A program made the translations under genes and the position numbers. The notes beneath the pieces were generated by a model. That model saw nothing but the letters and a program-made list of their open reading frames with translations, searched no databases and was not told the origin of the DNA. DNA of 64,000 bases, taken from NCBI GenBank assembly GCA_015709635.1, contig CP054180.1, forward strand, positions 124,001-188,000, in the 5' to 3' direction. Shown here in pieces: positions 1-9,511 of the stretch (positions within the stretch are counted from its first letter, which is position 1; every line of letters begins with the position of its first letter). Source of the DNA: Gammaproteobacteria bacterium (GTDB lineage Bacteria; Pseudomonadota; Gammaproteobacteria; Burkholderiales; Nitrosomonadaceae).

Positions 1-1
1 A

Positions 2-421
2 CGTCCGGAATTATGGGATATTTATAACACCCGCACGCATCCCGGCGAGAATATTCGCGTATTTCCGATCAGCAATTGGACGGAACTGGATGTTTGGGAA
101 TATATCGTGCGCGAGAAACTGGAAGTGCCCGAGATTTATTTTGCTCACCAACGTGAGGTGATTCGCCGTGCCGCCGGCCTGCTGCCGGTTTCTCATCTGG
201 TGCAACCGCAGGCGGGAGAAAAAACCGAGCATATTACGGTGCGTTTCCGTACCGTCGGTGACATGAGCTGCACCTGCCCAGTGGAATCGGATGCGGCGAC
301 TGTCGAGGAGATCATTGCGGAAACGGCGATGACGCGGATTACCGAGCGCGGTGCGACGCGCATGGACGATCAAACATCGGAAGCATCGATGGAACTGCGC
401 AAGAAAGAGGGGTACTTCTAA
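2..421 (+). CDS. cysD: Sulfate adenylyltransferase subunit 2, C-terminal part
   Basis: This is the last 139 residues of CysD, the ATP sulfurylase subunit that makes adenosine phosphosulfate from ATP and sulfate; the start lies before the window. The reading frame opens at base 2. It shows the family blocks ENIRVFPISNWTELDVWEYI and MSCTCPVESDA and the usual end ELRKKEGYF. The N-terminal PP-loop half is missing only because the window is cut. cysN follows 108 bases downstream on the same strand, as expected for the heterodimer. Identification is firm from the motifs and the neighbour. Confidence 0.95.
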   Translation, partial: RPELWDIYNTRTHPGENIRVFPISNWTELDVWEYIVREKLEVPEIYFAHQREVIRRAAGLLPVSHLVQPQAGEKTEHITVRFRTVGDMSCTCPVESDAATVEEIIAETAMTRITERGATRMDDQTSEASMELRKKEGYF

Positions 422-432
422 AAAGCAGCTGC

Positions 433-448
433 GTCAGCGTGCGCTGAC
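433..448. other. Small perfect hairpin in the cysD-cysN gap
   Basis: A 7-base inverted repeat (GTCAGCG and CGCTGAC around TG) lies 12 bases after the cysD stop. There is no T-run, so it is not a standard intrinsic terminator. It could protect the cysD mRNA end or set the cysD:cysN ratio; that is inference. The rest of the 108-base gap holds no gene. Confidence 0.35.
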
Positions 449-529
449 TAATCCAAGCATATCCGAGTGCGAATCAATCAATTCTTAATAATTTTTCCAT
501 GGTATTACCCATTTCCAGAAGGTTCTTAA

Positions 530-1819
530 ATGTCGGCGATTGAAAAAATCTCACTTGATCAAACCGGACTGTTGCGCTTTATTACCGCCGGTAGCGTCGA
601 TGATGGCAAAAGCACTTTGATTGGCCGTTTATTGCACGACTCCAAGTCTATTTTTGAAGATCAGCTCACGTCGATTACCAATACAACGCGTAAGCGCGGT
701 GCGGAAGGAGTCGATCTATCTCTGCTGACAGACGGACTGCAAGCCGAGCGGGAGCAGGGTATCACCATCGATGTCGCCTACCGTTATTTCGCCACGCCGA
801 AACGCAAATTCATCATCGCCGATACCCCGGGGCACGAACAATACACACGCAATATGGTGACCGGCGCGTCGACTGCAAATCTGGCGATTATCCTGATCGA
901 TGCGCGTAAGGGCGTGCTGACGCAATCGCGGCGTCATGCCTATCTGGCCAGTTTGGTCGGGATTCCGCATTTGGTGGTGGCAGTCAACAAAATGGATTTG
1001 GTGGATTATTCGCAAGCGGTTTTTGAGAAAATTTGCAGCGACTTCAGCACATTTGCAGAGAAGCTCAAGCTGCGCAATGTCGCCTATATCCCGATGTCGG
1101 CGCTGAATGGCGACATGGTGGTCGAACGCGGCGATAACTTGGATTGGTACCAAGGCTCGACCCTGATGGATTTGCTTGAAACGGTATCCATCGAGGATGA
1201 CATCAACCGGGAGGATTTCCGCTTTCCCGTGCAGTGGGTGTGCCGCCCGCAACCAAAGGAATTGCATGACTTTCGCGGTTACATGGGGCGTATTGAATCG
1301 GGTTCGGTGCGGACGGGCGATGCCGTTACCGTGCTTCCGTCGGGACTGAGTTCGCGCATCAAAGAAATTCTCGTGTACGAGGGACCGGTTGCCGAGGCGT
1401 TTGCACCGCAATCCGTCACGCTGACCATTGAAGACCATCTGGATATTTCACGCGGCGATATGCTGGTAAAAACGGGCGGTAACCCGCAGGTTACCAAAAC
1501 GTTTGATGCAATGCTGTGCTGGCTTTCCGAACAGCCACTCGATCTGAACAGGAAATACCTGATTAAACAGACCACGCGCGTTATTAAAGCCGCCATCGGC
1601 CGGATCGATTACCGGATTGACGTCAATACACTGGCGCAAGAAGCGGTGAGTACGCTAAAAATGAACGATATCGCACGGATCGGCTTAAAAGTGCAGCTGC
1701 CGCTGGTTTGTGATAATTATGAACGTAACCGCGCTACCGGGTGTTTCATCATTATTGATGAAAGCAGCAATAATACCGTGGCTGCCGGGATGATTTTGCC
1801 TGCCGATGGGGTGGCGTAA
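530..1819 (+). CDS. cysN: Sulfate adenylyltransferase subunit 1 (GTPase)
   Basis: CysN is the GTP-hydrolysing subunit that drives sulfate adenylation together with CysD in assimilatory sulfate activation. The 429-residue protein has the elongation-factor type GTPase motifs: P-loop GSVDDGKST at about residue 21, DTPGHEQ at about 98 and NKMDLVD at about 153, followed by the beta-barrel domains. The length matches CysN alone; the fused APS-kinase domain (CysC) of some CysNC proteins is absent. The start is ATG 530 after AGAAGG. It pairs with cysD upstream. Confidence 0.96.
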   Translation: MSAIEKISLDQTGLLRFITAGSVDDGKSTLIGRLLHDSKSIFEDQLTSITNTTRKRGAEGVDLSLLTDGLQAEREQGITIDVAYRYFATPKRKFIIADTPGHEQYTRNMVTGASTANLAIILIDARKGVLTQSRRHAYLASLVGIPHLVVAVNKMDLVDYSQAVFEKICSDFSTFAEKLKLRNVAYIPMSALNGDMVVERGDNLDWYQGSTLMDLLETVSIEDDINREDFRFPVQWVCRPQPKELHDFRGYMGRIESGSVRTGDAVTVLPSGLSSRIKEILVYEGPVAEAFAPQSVTLTIEDHLDISRGDMLVKTGGNPQVTKTFDAMLCWLSEQPLDLNRKYLIKQTTRVIKAAIGRIDYRIDVNTLAQEAVSTLKMNDIARIGLKVQLPLVCDNYERNRATGCFIIIDESSNNTVAAGMILPADGVA

Positions 1820-2042
1820 TCTCGCGGAGGAACATTAATTGCTGTTGATCTGATTGATCGCAATCTGGATTTATATTTAATAGTGTTGTGAGTATACTCT
1901 GAGGTTTTTCTGAAAACGCAGTGTGAATATCGTGTGTACTTGAATCCTATCGAGAATACGAATAAATTCACCAATACGAGTAAAATACCGGCTGGCATGA
2001 ATCCGGTATGAAAGTGCAAAAATATTAAATCAGGTTAACAGT

Positions 2043-2456
2043 ATGGATCAAATAAAGGTACCAGACCAAAAATTAAAAGGAATTACTGTACTGATAGTGG
2101 AAGACAATGAATTGAATCAGCAAGTTGCCAAGGGCTTGCTGGAGTATAACGGCGCAACAGTGGCTATCGCCAATCATGGAAAAGAAGCGCTGGATATGCT
2201 GAGTCAATCATCATTCGACTGTATTTTGATGGATGTTCAAATGCCGGTTATGGACGACTTGGAAGCGGCGCGATTGATTCGCGCCAGTCCGCAATGGTCG
2301 AATGCACTGATTATTGCAGTGACAGCCAATGCCGATCAGCATCATAAGGACTTATGCCAAAACGCGGGAATGAACGACTTCTTGGCAAAACCAATCGATC
2401 CGGAACGATTGGTCGATACGCTGTTGAAATGGCTGGCGCCAAAAACGGTGCAATAG
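2043..2456 (+). CDS. Stand-alone response regulator receiver protein
   Basis: The 137-residue protein is a single receiver (REC) domain with no output domain, like CheY or a receiver detached from a hybrid kinase. Visible features are the acidic pocket VEDNE near residue 20, the phosphoacceptor Asp in LMDVQMPVMD (residue 64), the switch Thr in VTANAD and the conserved Lys in LAKPID near 115. Its sequence style is that of receivers in multi-step phosphorelays. A receiver-EAL gene lies 82 bases downstream and an Hpt gene at 7393, so it probably belongs to the same relay. No histidine kinase is in this cluster. Confidence 0.88.
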   Translation: MDQIKVPDQKLKGITVLIVEDNELNQQVAKGLLEYNGATVAIANHGKEALDMLSQSSFDCILMDVQMPVMDDLEAARLIRASPQWSNALIIAVTANADQHHKDLCQNAGMNDFLAKPIDPERLVDTLLKWLAPKTVQ

Positions 2457-2538
2457 GTTCTATCATCGGTGCAAATCGCTAAATTGAGTTTATTCATTGA
2501 TTAGCAATAGTCTTTGATTCGGCACTAACTTATTCTGG

Positions 2539-3747
2539 ATGAACAAAGAGAAACCGATACGCGTACTGGTGATTGATGATGACAAATTTATGCTTGAATT
2601 TGTCAGTCATTTGCTGAGAGAGCTGGGTGTCGACGAAGTGCTGGTTGCTGAAAATGGCAAAGCGGGTTTATTCGTTTTGTCCGCGCAAATGGCGGTGATT
2701 GATTTGCTGATTTGTGATATCGAAATGCCGAGTATGGATGGCATCGAGTTTTTGCGTAATATTGCGGATCAATACTATAGAGGCAGGATTGTGCTGTTTT
2801 CCGGTATTGATCCCGACTTGCTCAAAGCAACGGAACGCTTGGCTACTGCGCGTGGGTTGAATGTCATTGGCACATTGGCGAAACCGGTAACGGTCGGTTC
2901 GCTGGCGGCAATTCTGGCACAGCTATCGGTACCGCTGCCGCGGCATGTGGACGCTGCGCGGATGCAGCAAATCTTTACTGCGGAAGAGATCAAACAGGCT
3001 TTGATTGCCAATCAAATCGATTTGTTTTATCAGCCTAAAGTTGCGGTTTCCAGTGGTCATGTCACCAGCGTTGAATGTTTGGCGCGCTGGCGCCATGCGC
3101 AATATGGCTATGTTTCTCCGGATAATTTCATACCGGTCATTGAGCAGAGCGGGCTGATCAACGATTTTACCCGTAGTGTGTTGAGAAAATCCGCGCAACA
3201 GCTGGATTTGTGGTTACAACAAGGGCTGGACTTGAAAGTTTCCGTCAATGTTTCGATGGAGAATCTGGATCGGTTTAATTTACCGGAAATTTATGAATCG
3301 GCGGTGCGCGAGTGTAATGTGCCGATTGAGCGGGTTACGCTGGAAATTACCGAGAGCAAGCTGGGAAAAGATTTTGCGCAGACCCTGGATATTTTGACGC
3401 GGATACGGCTTAAAGGATTCGGGTTGGCTATTGATGATTTCGGCACCGGCTATTCGTCAATGAAAACGCTGAAGCATATGCCCTTTACCGAGCTCAAGGT
3501 CGACCGGATTTTTGCCCATGGTGCGGCGGAAGATCCGGCTGCGCGCGCGATCCTGGAGTCGAGCATCAAATTAGGCAAAGTTTTCGGTTTGAATGTGGTG
3601 GTGGAAGGAATCGAGGCGGAAGCGGATTACACGTTGGCGGTGGAGCTCGGGTGTGACGAAATCCAAGGATTCCTGATTGCGAAACCGATGCCGGCCGGTG
3701 AATTTACGGGATGGTTGTCAGATTATGAAAAAACAAATAATGGGTGA
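2539..3747 (+). CDS. Response regulator with C-terminal EAL domain (c-di-GMP phosphodiesterase)
   Basis: A receiver domain (residues 1-125, Asp in LLICDIEMPSMDG near 60) is joined to an EAL domain (about 150-395). The EAL signature reads ECLARW, so the Glu is kept. The other expected positions are present: VNVSMENL, LEITES, DDFGTGYSS, ELKVDRIF, VVEGIE and EIQGFLIAKP. The domain is therefore probably an active phosphodiesterase degrading cyclic di-GMP under phosphorylation control. It lies between a lone receiver and a large redox enzyme on the same strand; the signal it reports is unknown. Confidence 0.9.
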   Translation: MNKEKPIRVLVIDDDKFMLEFVSHLLRELGVDEVLVAENGKAGLFVLSAQMAVIDLLICDIEMPSMDGIEFLRNIADQYYRGRIVLFSGIDPDLLKATERLATARGLNVIGTLAKPVTVGSLAAILAQLSVPLPRHVDAARMQQIFTAEEIKQALIANQIDLFYQPKVAVSSGHVTSVECLARWRHAQYGYVSPDNFIPVIEQSGLINDFTRSVLRKSAQQLDLWLQQGLDLKVSVNVSMENLDRFNLPEIYESAVRECNVPIERVTLEITESKLGKDFAQTLDILTRIRLKGFGLAIDDFGTGYSSMKTLKHMPFTELKVDRIFAHGAAEDPAARAILESSIKLGKVFGLNVVVEGIEAEADYTLAVELGCDEIQGFLIAKPMPAGEFTGWLSDYEKTNNG

Positions 3748-3825
3748 TTTTAATGAGCCGGCGCTTGGAATGTCGTCACAAGGCCAGGACTGATTTTCGT
3801 ATGGAATGAAACAATAAGAAATTGA

Positions 3826-6800
3826 ATGATCGAGATGATGAAAAAAATGGATGCAACATTGCACACGCAGCAAGAAACAATAGCCGCCTCAACAAATTTT
3901 AACTTCAACTTTACTATCGCCGATTTTTATCGCCGTAGTAGCTTGGTTAAATTGGATCAAGTATTTTTGGATTTCCTTCGCACCGGCGATGAAGCGCTCT
4001 ATAAAAAACTCGAACACGCGCGCGCGCGTCCGGACGATTTGCTGCCCAAAGACGAATCCGCTTTATTGATCGACATTGCGCCCTGGCTGGAAGATTTCAT
4101 TGCCCGGTTGTTCAACATTGAAACCGAAGTGCAGCAATTGGCGGCAAGACATCACGAGCTGGCGCCGCTGTATTTCTGCAAACGGCAGTTTGTGCAACGC
4201 CGTGCCAAAGGAAAAGTGAGCGATGAGGAGTTGGCAATCATCGATGGTCTAGCGCTGGAAAAGGAACTGGAGAAAGAATTCGGCGCCGCTTTCTCAGAGC
4301 TTGTTTTTGCTACTAAAGTTGCCCAGTGGATGGACGCGGAAGCTGACAACGAAGCCCGCTTGAACAAGGCGCTGCACTATGCCGCCTGGGCATTACGGAC
4401 ACCGGCCGGGCAGCGGCATACGCAACAGGGTATTTTATTCAAGTCGCCTGCCAAACTCGATTTTCAGCACTTGTTGTCGCTGGATACGGACGAATCGGCC
4501 GGTTACCCGTTGCACAGCCTTGGTCATTTGCGCGAACGCAACGGTTTTGCATTGACCGATGACGGCACCGATCTGATGGGGGCGCTTGATGAAACCAATT
4601 ACTGCATCTGGTGCCATGAGCAGGGCAAGGACTCGTGCTCCAAGGGATTGATACAAAAATCCAAGTCTCCGGATGAGCCATCCGCGTTCAAACGTAGCGA
4701 ACTGGGTGCATTGCTGGCGGGTTGTCCGCTGGAAGAACGTATTTCGGAGTTTCATAAACTCAAATCGCAGGGTGTTGCGGTGGGCAGTTTGGCCATGATT
4801 ACGTTGGATAATCCGATGTGTGCCGGTACCGGTCACCGTATCTGTAACGATTGCATGAAGTCCTGCATTTACCAGAAACAAGACCCGGTGGATATTCCGC
4901 AGGCCGAGACGCGCACGCTGAAAGATGTGCTGGCGTTGCCGTGGGGTTTTGAAATTTATAGCCTACTGACACGTTGGAATCCGCTGAATCTGCGCCGTCC
5001 GGTGCCGAAAGCGGCATCCGGCCGTAAAGTGCTAGTAGTTGGCATGGGACCGGCCGGGTATACGCTGGCGCATCATTTGATGAATGAAGGACATACCGTG
5101 GTCGGTATCGACGGTCTCAAGATTGAGCCATTGCCGGAGGATATTTCCGGAGTTGATCCGCGCGGTGAACGCGTGCCGTTCAAAGCGATTCGCTCTGCCA
5201 GCGTTCTGGAAGAAAATTTGGACGAACGCATGCCGGGCGGTTTTGGCGGTGTCGCCGAGTACGGCATTACGGTGCGCTGGAATAAAAACTTTTTGAAGTT
5301 AATCCGTTTACTGCTTGAACGCAGAGAGGAGTTTGCTTTGTTCGGCGGTGTGCGTTTCGGCGGTACTTTAACCACCGACGATGCATTCGCGCTGGGATTC
5401 GATCACGTCGCACTGGCGGCGGGCGCCGGACGTCCCACGGTGCTCAACATGCCGAACGGCTTGGCGCGCGGCGTGCGTGCAGCATCGGATTTTCTGATGG
5501 GACTGCAATTGACGGGCGCTGCGCAAAGCGATTCGATCGCCAACATGCAGTTGCGCCTGCCGGTGGTGGTGATCGGCGGCGGTTTGACGGCCATCGATAC
5601 GGCAACCGAAGCGCTGGCGTATTATCCGGTGCAGGTGGAAAAATTCCTGAAGCGCTATGAAATTCTGATGGCTGTGCAAGGCGAGGCATCAATCCGGACA
5701 ATCTGGGACGAGGAAGAGAAAGCCATTGCCGATGAATTCCTGAATCATGCACGTGCCATCCGTGCCGAGCGTCAGGCTGCGGAGCAGGAAGGACGGGCGG
5801 CGAATATTATCGGTTTGCTGCAATCCTGGGGAGGAGCAACGATTGCCTATCGCAAGCGCTTGATCGACAGTCCTTCTTATACATTGAATCATGAAGAAGT
5901 TGAAAAAGCATTGGAAGAAGGCATCTGGTTCGCCGAAGGCATGACGCCGGTGCGTGTCGATGTCGATGTTTGGGGACATACGCAATCGGTGCGTTTTGCC
6001 GTGCAAAAGCGCGATGAAGCCGGACAGTGGCATGATGCCGGAGAAGTGCAATTAGCGGCGCGCGCGTTACTGGTGGCGGCAGGCACGCAGCCGAATACCG
6101 TGCTGGCGCGTGAAGATGACAAAACCTATCAACTCGATGGCCGCTATTTCAATGCGTGCGATGAGGAAGGCAATCCGGTTAAACCCGCGTACGCCAATCC
6201 CAAACCGGATTATCCGGCGGTATTGCTGAGCCGCTACAAGGATGCGCAGGACGGCCGTTTCATCAGTTTCTTTGGCGATTTGCACCCGTCGTTCTCGGGT
6301 AACGTGGTCAAAGCCATGTCCAGCGCGAAACAAGGTTATCCGGTGGTCAATCGTGTGCTGGAACGGGTTAAACCGGCATCAAGCGAATCCGCGCCACAGT
6401 TTTTTGCCGGACTGAACCGGCAATTGCGGCCGATAGTGCATAAAGTGGAAAGATTGGCGCCTAATATCATTGAAGTGGTCGTTCATGCACCCATGGCGGC
6501 GGAGCACTTCCAGCCCGGGCAGTTCTACCGTTTTCAGAATTATGCCACGCAAGCGCTGATCAGCAATGATACCCGTCTGGCGATGGAAGGTTTGGCGCTT
6601 ACCGGTGCGTCGGTGGATCTCAAGCAAGGTTTGGTTTCGCTGATCGTGCTGGAAATGGGGGGATCCTCGAATCTGTGCGCCCTGCTGAAACCGGGTGAAC
6701 CGGTCGTGCTGATGGGGCCGACCGGAACGCCGACTGAAATCCCATCCAATGAAACCGTGGTGCTGGTTGGCGGCGGTTTGGGGAACGCCGTGTTGTTTTC

Positions 6801-7386
6801 CATCGGCGCCGCTGCGCGCGCGGCCGGATCCAAAGTGCTGTATTTCGCCGGCTACAAGAAACTGGTGGATCGCTATAAAGTCGCCGAGATTGAAGCGGCT
6901 GCCGATATTGTCGTGTGGTGCTGCGACGAAGCGCCTGGATTTACGCCTACTCGTCCGCAAGATAAAAGTTTTGTCGGAAACATTGTGCAAGCCATGGTGG
7001 CTTACGCCAGCGGCGAATTGGGCGAGCAGCCGGTGGCACTAGCGGATGCCGGGCATATCATTGCCATCGGCTCCGATCGCATGATGGCGGCTGTCGGGGT
7101 GGCGCGCCATAATCAGCTAAAGCCGTATCTGAAAGCGGATCATTTCGCCATCGGTTCGATCAACTCGCCGATGCAATGCATGATGAAGGAGATTTGCGCG
7201 CAATGTCTGCAACCGCACGAAGATCCGGAAACTGGCAAGATTACTTATGTATTCTCCTGCTACAATCAGGATCAGCCATTGGATCAGGTCGACTTCCCAG
7301 GGTTGGCGATGCGTCTGCGCCAGAATACTGTGCAAGAGAAGCTGACCGGCCGTTGGATCGATCGTTGTTTAAAAATCGGAGTATGA
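3826..7386 (+). CDS. Large multidomain FAD/NAD(P)-binding Fe-S oxidoreductase
   Basis: This 1186-residue protein has a layered redox architecture. A helical N-terminal region with no recognised motif spans about residues 1-250. Two cysteine clusters follow (CIWCHEQGKDSC near 258-268 and CAGTGHRICNDCMKSC near 332-347). Next is a GltD-like flavin/NAD(P)H module with VLVVGMGPAGYTLA near 401 and VVVIGGGLTAIDTATEAL near 580. A ferredoxin-reductase/PyrK-like module covers about 860-1100, and a last cysteine cluster contains CMMKEICAQC near 1120. It probably moves electrons between NAD(P)H, flavin and Fe-S centres; the substrate is unknown. It is flanked by receiver, receiver-EAL and Hpt genes on the same strand, and the Hpt start lies 7 bases after its stop. 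Confidence 0.8.
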   Translation: MIEMMKKMDATLHTQQETIAASTNFNFNFTIADFYRRSSLVKLDQVFLDFLRTGDEALYKKLEHARARPDDLLPKDESALLIDIAPWLEDFIARLFNIETEVQQLAARHHELAPLYFCKRQFVQRRAKGKVSDEELAIIDGLALEKELEKEFGAAFSELVFATKVAQWMDAEADNEARLNKALHYAAWALRTPAGQRHTQQGILFKSPAKLDFQHLLSLDTDESAGYPLHSLGHLRERNGFALTDDGTDLMGALDETNYCIWCHEQGKDSCSKGLIQKSKSPDEPSAFKRSELGALLAGCPLEERISEFHKLKSQGVAVGSLAMITLDNPMCAGTGHRICNDCMKSCIYQKQDPVDIPQAETRTLKDVLALPWGFEIYSLLTRWNPLNLRRPVPKAASGRKVLVVGMGPAGYTLAHHLMNEGHTVVGIDGLKIEPLPEDISGVDPRGERVPFKAIRSASVLEENLDERMPGGFGGVAEYGITVRWNKNFLKLIRLLLERREEFALFGGVRFGGTLTTDDAFALGFDHVALAAGAGRPTVLNMPNGLARGVRAASDFLMGLQLTGAAQSDSIANMQLRLPVVVIGGGLTAIDTATEALAYYPVQVEKFLKRYEILMAVQGEASIRTIWDEEEKAIADEFLNHARAIRAERQAAEQEGRAANIIGLLQSWGGATIAYRKRLIDSPSYTLNHEEVEKALEEGIWFAEGMTPVRVDVDVWGHTQSVRFAVQKRDEAGQWHDAGEVQLAARALLVAAGTQPNTVLAREDDKTYQLDGRYFNACDEEGNPVKPAYANPKPDYPAVLLSRYKDAQDGRFISFFGDLHPSFSGNVVKAMSSAKQGYPVVNRVLERVKPASSESAPQFFAGLNRQLRPIVHKVERLAPNIIEVVVHAPMAAEHFQPGQFYRFQNYATQALISNDTRLAMEGLALTGASVDLKQGLVSLIVLEMGGSSNLCALLKPGEPVVLMGPTGTPTEIPSNETVVLVGGGLGNAVLFSIGAAARAAGSKVLYFAGYKKLVDRYKVAEIEAAADIVVWCCDEAPGFTPTRPQDKSFVGNIVQAMVAYASGELGEQPVALADAGHIIAIGSDRMMAAVGVARHNQLKPYLKADHFAIGSINSPMQCMMKEICAQCLQPHEDPETGKITYVFSCYNQDQPLDQVDFPGLAMRLRQNTVQEKLTGRWIDRCLKIGV

Positions 7387-7392
7387 ACGAAA

Positions 7393-7779
7393 GTGATTGA
7401 CGAATTGGAAAACGGATCGTTTCCGGATGCGTCATTACCGGTCGATATTGCCGTCATGCACCGGATGTTTCATGACAATTCGGCGCTGGTGCGTAAGTTC
7501 GGTCTTAAATTTATTGAAGTCGCCACTGACACATTAGTGGAAATGAAAGCAGCGCAGGTCGAAAAAAATTTACAAGAGTTAGGCCGTCTGGGTCATAAAT
7601 TGAAATCGTCCGCCAGAACGATCGGCGCTGCAAGTTTTGCCGATTTATGCGAAGCGCTTGAGAAAGCGAGTGTCGATAATAGATGGCCGGATGCGGAGTC
7701 ATTAATAGCCGAGATTTCTCCTTTGCTGGAACGGATTACGCAACAACTGGAAAACGAATTCAGCAAGATGAGCGAATAA
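7393..7779 (+). CDS. Hpt (histidine phosphotransfer) domain protein
   Basis: The 128-residue protein is a single helical Hpt domain that would carry phosphate between receivers. The phosphorylatable His is His68 in LGHKLKSSA, the usual HxLKSS(A/S) form, followed by the helix with LCEALE. Translation starts at GTG 7393, 7 bases after the oxidoreductase stop; the nearby ATG at 7383 opens a frame that stops at once. The gene is very likely co-transcribed with the oxidoreductase. With the receivers at 2043 and 2539 it supplies phosphorelay parts, but the kinase is not in the window. Confidence 0.87.
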   Translation: MIDELENGSFPDASLPVDIAVMHRMFHDNSALVRKFGLKFIEVATDTLVEMKAAQVEKNLQELGRLGHKLKSSARTIGAASFADLCEALEKASVDNRWPDAESLIAEISPLLERITQQLENEFSKMSE

Positions 7780-8059
7780 ACGTCATGGCAGAAGCCGCTC
7801 GTTGATTTGATGGCAGCTCAAGAAAAAAGCATTGCGTGACGGAGTAACGGATTTCATCCGCACCTCTGCATGATTCATGTGTTGCCATTATCACGACAAA
7901 AAACTGGGCGAGCCGCCAGAGAATCCGGTCGTATCAAGTTTTTCCTGATCCAATTAATGCATTGCAGACAAATTGATTTATAATCCGCAATTCATTAAAA
8001 AATTAAGCACAATTCTAGTTTTTATTTGCCAGCAGGTTAGCAACAAAGGGAGATTATCA
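7780..8059 (+). promoter_or_regulatory. Gap before pntAA, likely promoter region
   Basis: This 280-base gap separates the Hpt gene from pntAA. A TATAAT at 7979-7984 could be a -10 box, giving a short leader before the ATG at 8060, but the -35 region is poor. No RNA gene or other structure was seen. Confidence 0.35.
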
Positions 8060-9187
8060 ATGCATATAGGCATACCGGCAGAGATTCGCGGTGGTGAAAC
8101 GCGTGTAGCGGCTACACCGGAGACCGTGAAAAAATATACTGCCAAGGGTGTTCATAAAGTTTCAGTGCAATCAGGCGCTGGCGCGGGTGCCAGTATACCG
8201 GATTCGGCCTATCAAGAAGCAGGTGCGACCATAGTCACGGATGCGGCTGAATTGTATGCGCAGTCACAAATTGTACTTAAAGTGCGCGGCCCGGAGCCGG
8301 GCGAACTGGCCATGATGCGTAAGGATGCGGTATTGCTGGGCTTGTTGTCACCGCACCAGAAAGAAAGCATCGATGCGCTGGCACAGCACGGATTGACTGC
8401 TTTTGCGATGGAAAAACTGCCGCGTATTTCGCGGGCGCAGAATATGGACGTTTTGTCATCTCAGGCCAATATTGCAGGTTATAAAGCGGTCATCATGGCA
8501 GCCAATGTTTATCAAAAATTCTTTCCCATGCTGATGACCGCGGCGGGTACTGTCAAGGCCGCGCGGGTTCTGATTCTCGGTGCGGGGGTTGCCGGTTTGC
8601 AAGCAATTGCAACGGCAAAAAGGCTGGGGGCCGTGGTGGAGGCATTCGATGTGCGTCCGGCAGTGAAAGAGCAAGTGGAAAGCTTGGGTGCCAAGTTTGT
8701 GGAAGTGCCGCTGAGCGACGAAGAAAAAGCCAAAGCGGAAACAGCGGGCGGTTATGCGACCGAGATGTCGGATGACTATAAGCGCCGCCAAGGTGAATTG
8801 GTTCACGAGCGTGCCAAGGCGGCGGATATCATCATTACTACAGCGTTAATTCCGGGTCGTCCGGCGCCTGTTCTGATCAAGGAAGAAACCGTGCAGACGA
8901 TGAAACCCGGTTCGGTTATTGTCGATATGGCGGTTGAAGCGGGCGGTAATTGCCCGTTGTCGGAATTGAATAAAACGGTTGTCAAACATGGCGTGCATCT
9001 GATCGGCATTGCAAATCTGCCTGGTTTGGTGGCAGCGGATGCCAGCACCTTGTATGCCCGCAACCTGATGAATTTTCTGAATCTGATGCTTGATCCGGCA
9101 AGCGGTGAACTAAAAATAGACCGCGCGGATGAGATCATTGCGGGAACATTACTGTGCGGCGGCGGAGAGATCGCCGTTAAGTCATAA
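8060..9187 (+). CDS. pntAA: NAD(P) transhydrogenase subunit alpha, part 1
   Basis: This soluble NAD(H)-binding domain belongs to the proton-translocating transhydrogenase, which makes NADPH from NADH using the proton gradient. The 375-residue protein begins MHIGIPAEIRGGETRVAATP, the family N-terminus, and carries the Rossmann motif LILGAGVAGLQAIATAKRLG near residue 172. The frame is open back to 7973, but ATG 8060 after AGGGAGA is chosen because the family sequence starts there and the upstream 29 codons look like leader. The separate short pntAB follows, so the alpha chain is split, as in many alpha- and betaproteobacteria. Confidence 0.95.
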   Translation: MHIGIPAEIRGGETRVAATPETVKKYTAKGVHKVSVQSGAGAGASIPDSAYQEAGATIVTDAAELYAQSQIVLKVRGPEPGELAMMRKDAVLLGLLSPHQKESIDALAQHGLTAFAMEKLPRISRAQNMDVLSSQANIAGYKAVIMAANVYQKFFPMLMTAAGTVKAARVLILGAGVAGLQAIATAKRLGAVVEAFDVRPAVKEQVESLGAKFVEVPLSDEEKAKAETAGGYATEMSDDYKRRQGELVHERAKAADIIITTALIPGRPAPVLIKEETVQTMKPGSVIVDMAVEAGGNCPLSELNKTVVKHGVHLIGIANLPGLVAADASTLYARNLMNFLNLMLDPASGELKIDRADEIIAGTLLCGGGEIAVKS

Positions 9188-9202
9188 ATTAGAGGAGTAA
9201 TC

Positions 9203-9511
9203 ATGATTGGTGAAGTCGATCCAGTGATTGTCAATTTAACGGTTTTTGTGCTGGCCATTTTTGTTGGCTACCATGTGGTGTGGAACGTCACACCGGCATT
9301 GCATACCCCGCTCATGTCGGTAACCAATGCCATTTCCGGCATTATCCTGGTTGGTGCCATGCTGGCAGCGGGCCCTGCGGAAACCGACTGGGGTGTATGG
9401 CTCGGCGCCGCAGCGGTTACCTTGGCTGCAATTAATGTATTCGGTGGATTTCTGGTGAGTCAACGCATGCTGGAAATGTTCAAGAAAAAAGATAAAAAAG
9501 GAAATGCCTAA
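9203..9511 (+). CDS. pntAB: NAD(P) transhydrogenase subunit alpha, part 2
   Basis: This is the small membrane part of the split alpha subunit, 102 residues. The hydrophobic stretches LTVFVLAIFVGYHVVWNV, NAISGIILVGAMLAAG and WLGAAAVTLAAINVFGGFLV form the expected helices, and it ends with a lysine-rich tail. A good AGAGGAG site precedes ATG 9203. It sits 15 bases after pntAA, and its stop is immediately followed by the pntB start. Confidence 0.94.
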   Translation: MIGEVDPVIVNLTVFVLAIFVGYHVVWNVTPALHTPLMSVTNAISGIILVGAMLAAGPAETDWGVWLGAAAVTLAAINVFGGFLVSQRMLEMFKKKDKKGNA

